15,992 nt of DNA from TMP-24 sp031376305 (lineage in GTDB: Bacteria; Pseudomonadota; Alphaproteobacteria; Rhodobacterales; Rhodobacteraceae): NCBI GenBank assembly GCA_031376305.1, contig JANMDM010000042.1, positions 1 through 15,992 on the forward strand, in the 5' to 3' direction. Shown one piece after another: positions 13,365 to 15,992 of the stretch; within the stretch, counting starts at the first letter, position 1; the number at the start of each line of letters is the position of its first letter. The position numbers were made by a program, and so were the translations under genes. Under the pieces are notes generated by a model that was not told where the DNA came from, searched no databases, and worked only from the letters and a program-made list of their open reading frames with translations.

Positions 13365-14140
13365 AGCGTCCCCAATTCCAGATTATGTCGATGGATCAAC
13401 ACCAGACCGTGCATGGTCAGGTCATCCTCAACGCTGTCAAATACATCGGTTCCCTGCTGAAACAAGGAGGCAAGGCCGCCGGTGCCGATGACTTTCATCG
13501 GGCGGCCACGTTCGTTGCGGATTTGCCGCACGATGCCTTCGACAAGCCCGACATAGCCCCAGTAAATCCCCGATTGCATGCAGGCCACGGTATTGGTGCC
13601 GATTGCCATCAGCGGCTTGGTAATATCGACATGCGGCAAGGCGGCGGCGGCCATATGCAACGCCTCAAGGCTCAGGTTCACCCCCGGCGCGATCACCCCG
13701 CCGATATAGGCACCGTCGGTATCTATGACATCAAAGGTGGTGGCGGTGCCGAAATCCACCACGATCAGATCGCCGCCGTGGCGGTCAAAGCCAGCCACGG
13801 TATTGACCAGCCGGTCGGGGCCAACCGTCGTGCCCTGATCGACACGGGGGGCGACGGGAAGGGCGCAATCGGGCTTGCCCACCACCAGCGGGCGGCAGTC
13901 AAAATAGCGGCTGCACAGCACCCTCAGGTTAAAGACCACCCGCGGCACGGTCGAGGAGATGATGGCTTCGGTGATGGTCACCTGCAGTTTGGCGGCGTCG
14001 ATCAGCGTTGAAAGCCAGACGAAATATTCATCGGCGGTGCGCAGATGCTGGGTGGCGATACGCCAGGTGGCGCGAAACTGCACCCCGTCCCAGACCGAAA
14101 ACACGGTGTTGGTATTGCCGCAATCAATGCACAAAAGCAT
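13361..14140 (-). CDS. coaX: Type III pantothenate kinase
   Basis: CoaX catalyses ATP-dependent phosphorylation of pantothenate, the first step of coenzyme A synthesis. The 259-residue protein has the ASKHA-fold motifs of the type III enzyme: the N-terminal phosphate loop MLLCIDCGNTNTVFSV (1-16), GPDR for pantothenate binding (107-110), DFGTATTFDVID (129-140), GGVIAPG (147-153) and the late TGGLA adenine-side motif (220-224). Length fits the family. An AGGGGA ribosome-binding site precedes the ATG. The gene starts 15 bases after birA ends and overlaps rnj by four bases, so all are probably one transcript. Confidence 0.96.
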   Translation of the reverse strand: MLLCIDCGNTNTVFSVWDGVQFRATWRIATQHLRTADEYFVWLSTLIDAAKLQVTITEAIISSTVPRVVFNLRVLCSRYFDCRPLVVGKPDCALPVAPRVDQGTTVGPDRLVNTVAGFDRHGGDLIVVDFGTATTFDVIDTDGAYIGGVIAPGVNLSLEALHMAAAALPHVDITKPLMAIGTNTVACMQSGIYWGYVGLVEGIVRQIRNERGRPMKVIGTGGLASLFQQGTDVFDSVEDDLTMHGLVLIHRHNLELGTL

Positions 14141-14155
14141 GGGCCTGGTCCCCTG

Positions 14156-14929
14156 TCAGAAGAATACGTCCGCCGCCGGGATCGCCCGCCGACCCGCTGG
14201 CGTTACCAGCACCAAAGACCCGTCCTCGGCCAAACTGTCGAAAGTGCCGGTGATTGTCTCGGTCATGGTGCGCGCGGTCATCGCCTGCCCAAGCCGGGCG
14301 GCGCGCGCCAGCCAGGCCGTGCGGATCGGTGCGAAGCCATAGGTGACAAACTGCGCTTCCCAGCGGGCAAAGGCATTGGCCAGATAGTCCAGCAGCTCCT
14401 CGGGGGCGATACGCAACCCGGTTTCGCCCTGCACCGAGACCGGGGTCAGGGCCCCCGCCTCGACCGCCGCGCGCGGCGGGGCGGCGATCAGGTTCACGCC
14501 GATGCCGATAACCAGATGATGGACCTGCGCGCCTTGGCCAACGCTTTCCAGCAATATCCCCGCAACCTTGCCGCCGTTCAGCAGCACATCATTCGGCCAT
14601 TTGAGGCTGAGCGTCGCCCCCGGTCCGCAGACCAGTGCCAAAGCATCGGCCAGCGCCAATGCCGCAATGAAACTGCGCAGCGCCGCCTGCGCCGGTTCAC
14701 CCGTCGGACGCATGACCAGCGAGGCGGCGAAATTGCCCTTGGGCGAGACCCAGGGCCGCCCGCGCCGCCCGCGCGCGGCGGTCTGATGGCGGGCCATGAT
14801 CCAGGTGGGTTGCGTCAGCCGCGGCGCCAGACGCGCGGCTTCGGAATTGGTGCTGTCGACCTCGGACAGGACGTGGCGCGCCACGCCCTCGGGCCAATCG
14901 GCCCGATCTGTCCCGCGCTTAGCGGACAA
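14156..14929 (-). CDS. birA: Biotin--[acetyl-CoA-carboxylase] ligase, monofunctional
   Basis: BirA makes biotinyl-AMP and attaches biotin to the lysine of carboxyl-carrier proteins. The protein shows the ligase motifs SEVDSTNSEA, ARGRRGRPW (biotinyl-AMP loop, about 53-60) and SLKWPNDVLLNGGKVAGILLES (substrate site, Lys about 110), then GIGVNL. There is no N-terminal helix-turn-helix, so it is not a repressor of the E. coli type. The start is uncertain: I chose TTG at 14929, overlapping the nuoN stop by 11 bases and preceded by GGCGGAAA. Alternatives are a TTG at 14968 (13 residues longer, deeper into nuoN) and a GTG at 14884. It lies between nuoN and coaX, an arrangement usual in this family of bacteria. 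Confidence 0.93.
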   Translation of the reverse strand: MSAKRGTDRADWPEGVARHVLSEVDSTNSEAARLAPRLTQPTWIMARHQTAARGRRGRPWVSPKGNFAASLVMRPTGEPAQAALRSFIAALALADALALVCGPGATLSLKWPNDVLLNGGKVAGILLESVGQGAQVHHLVIGIGVNLIAAPPRAAVEAGALTPVSVQGETGLRIAPEELLDYLANAFARWEAQFVTYGFAPIRTAWLARAARLGQAMTARTMTETITGTFDSLAEDGSLVLVTPAGRRAIPAADVFF

Positions 14930-15992
14930 GAATTTCCGCCGCCGCCGTGGCAGCGCCTTCGATGCCAAACAGGTTGATGACGCCGAAGACCATTACCAGC
15001 GCCGATCCCATCAGCATCGCCCATTGCACCGGCGACATGCGCGCGTCGATACCGCCGCGTTCGGTGCCGAAGTACATGTAATAGACGATGCGCAGGTAGT
15101 AGAACGCCCCGATGACTGAAGCCACCGCCCCCGCCAGCGCCAGCCAGGTCATGCCCGCGTCGACCGCGGCTTTCAGCACCCCGAACTTGGCGAAAAAGCC
15201 CAGCATCGGCGGCACGCCGGCCAGCGAGAACATCAGAACCAGCAGGGCCATCGCCTTTACCGGCTGGTGCCTGGAATACATGTTCAGGGCGGCGATGTCG
15301 GTGACCGGCTCGCCGTCCTTCTCCATCGACAGGATGAAGGCGAAGGTGCCAAGGTTCATCGCGACATAGACCGCCATATAGACCAGCATCGCCTGAACGC
15401 CGACCGCCGTCCCCGATGCCAGCCCCACCAGCGCAAAGCCCATATGGGCGATCGACGAATAGGCCATCAGCCGCTTGATATCGCGCTGCCCGATTGCCGC
15501 AATCGCCCCCAGAAACATCGAAAGTGTGGCCAACAAGGCGATGATCTGGCTCCAATCGGCAACCGCCGCGCCAAAGGCGTCATGCATGACCCGCGCGAAC
15601 AAGCCCAGCGCCGCCACCTTGGGGGCCGTGGCAAAGAACGCCGTGACCGGGGTGGGCGAGCCTTCGTAAACATCCGGCGTCCACATATGGAACGGCACGG
15701 CGGAAACCTTGAACCCCAGACCGGTGATCAGGAACACCAGACCAAACAACAGCCCCAGCGACACATGTCCGGCCTGAATAGTGGCGATGATTCCCGCAAA
15801 CTGCGTGGTGCCGGTAAAGCCATAGGTCAGGGACGCGCCGTAAAGCAGCAGACCCGACGACAGCGCCCCCAGCACGAAATACTTCAACCCGGCTTCGGTC
15901 GATTTGGCGCTGTCACGGCGCAGGCTGGCCACAACGTAAAGCGACAACGACTGCAACTCGAGCCCCATGTACAGCGACATGAGATCGCCCGC
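14919..15992 (-). CDS. nuoN: NADH-quinone oxidoreductase subunit N (5' end missing)
   Basis: NuoN is one of the three antiporter-like, proton-pumping membrane subunits of respiratory complex I. The visible 357 residues are the C-terminal three quarters; roughly 120 N-terminal residues lie beyond the window. The frame is open to the edge and begins AGDLMSLYMGLELQSLSLYV, so the ATG at 15980 is internal, not the start. Typical elements are GLELQSL with its conserved Glu, KYFVLGALSSGLLLYG, GLGFKVSAVPFHMWTPDVYEG with the conserved Lys of the pumping helix, KRLMAYSSIAHMGF, and GVPPMLGFFAKFGVL. Many hydrophobic helices are evident. The rest of the nuo operon is expected upstream, beyond the window; birA overlaps the 3' end. 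Confidence 0.97.
   Translation of the reverse strand, partial: AGDLMSLYMGLELQSLSLYVVASLRRDSAKSTEAGLKYFVLGALSSGLLLYGASLTYGFTGTTQFAGIIATIQAGHVSLGLLFGLVFLITGLGFKVSAVPFHMWTPDVYEGSPTPVTAFFATAPKVAALGLFARVMHDAFGAAVADWSQIIALLATLSMFLGAIAAIGQRDIKRLMAYSSIAHMGFALVGLASGTAVGVQAMLVYMAVYVAMNLGTFAFILSMEKDGEPVTDIAALNMYSRHQPVKAMALLVLMFSLAGVPPMLGFFAKFGVLKAAVDAGMTWLALAGAVASVIGAFYYLRIVYYMYFGTERGGIDARMSPVQWAMLMGSALVMVFGVINLFGIEGAATAAAEILVR

Noticed and set aside
15978..15980. ATG at 15980 as the nuoN start
   Set aside because: The frame is open to the window edge, and conserved NuoN residues precede this ATG, so the gene is truncated by the window, not short.

Overview
The window comes from a GC-rich alphaproteobacterium, very probably Rhodobacteraceae (Rhodobacter/Roseobacter group). 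The pointers are the gene order nuoN-birA-coaX-rnj, the tatABC cluster followed by a DUF815-type ATPase gene, a Hint_2-type protein with a VSFA-type domain start, and a VPxPA-CTERM secreted protein. No tRNA, rRNA, CRISPR array, insertion sequence or phage gene was seen. Most of the window is ordinary chromosomal backbone with a few accessory genes in the middle.

Layout. Positions 1-1964 (minus strand) hold tatA, tatB, tatC and the start of a DUF815 AAA+ ATPase gene, tightly packed with two 4-base start/stop overlaps. Positions 2174-3200 (plus) hold a small unrecognised protein and a YafY/WYL-type regulator, preceded by a dyad at 2105-2126. Positions 3216-5723 (minus) hold a SnoaL-like protein, an FbpC-type ABC transporter ATPase without permease or binding protein here, and an atypical short-chain dehydrogenase lacking the usual YxxxK. 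Between this dehydrogenase and the divergent Hint-domain gene lies a 198-base region rich in inverted repeats, with a perfect TATAAT -10 box on the minus strand.

Positions 5922-11580 (plus) hold the Hint protein, prfC (release factor 3), a VPxPA-CTERM secreted protein and an RhlE-type DEAD-box RNA helicase. The last two are separated from their neighbours by 390-440 base non-coding stretches with several hairpins. A strong two-way intrinsic terminator (11632-11672) separates the helicase from the convergent minus-strand operon nuoN (partial)-birA-coaX-rnj (11685 to the window end), which has overlapping or nearly overlapping genes.

How the genes work together. TatA/B/C form the twin-arginine translocase. 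nuoN codes for a proton-pumping subunit of respiratory complex I; birA and coaX serve biotin attachment and coenzyme A synthesis; rnj is an RNase J. The helicase and rnj are both RNA-metabolism genes ending at the shared terminator. I found no clear unknown multi-gene system. The points most worth a second look are the operator-like promoter region at 5783-5872, the inverted repeat that would cover the helicase ribosome-binding region, the SDR without catalytic Tyr/Lys, and the serine-start Hint protein.
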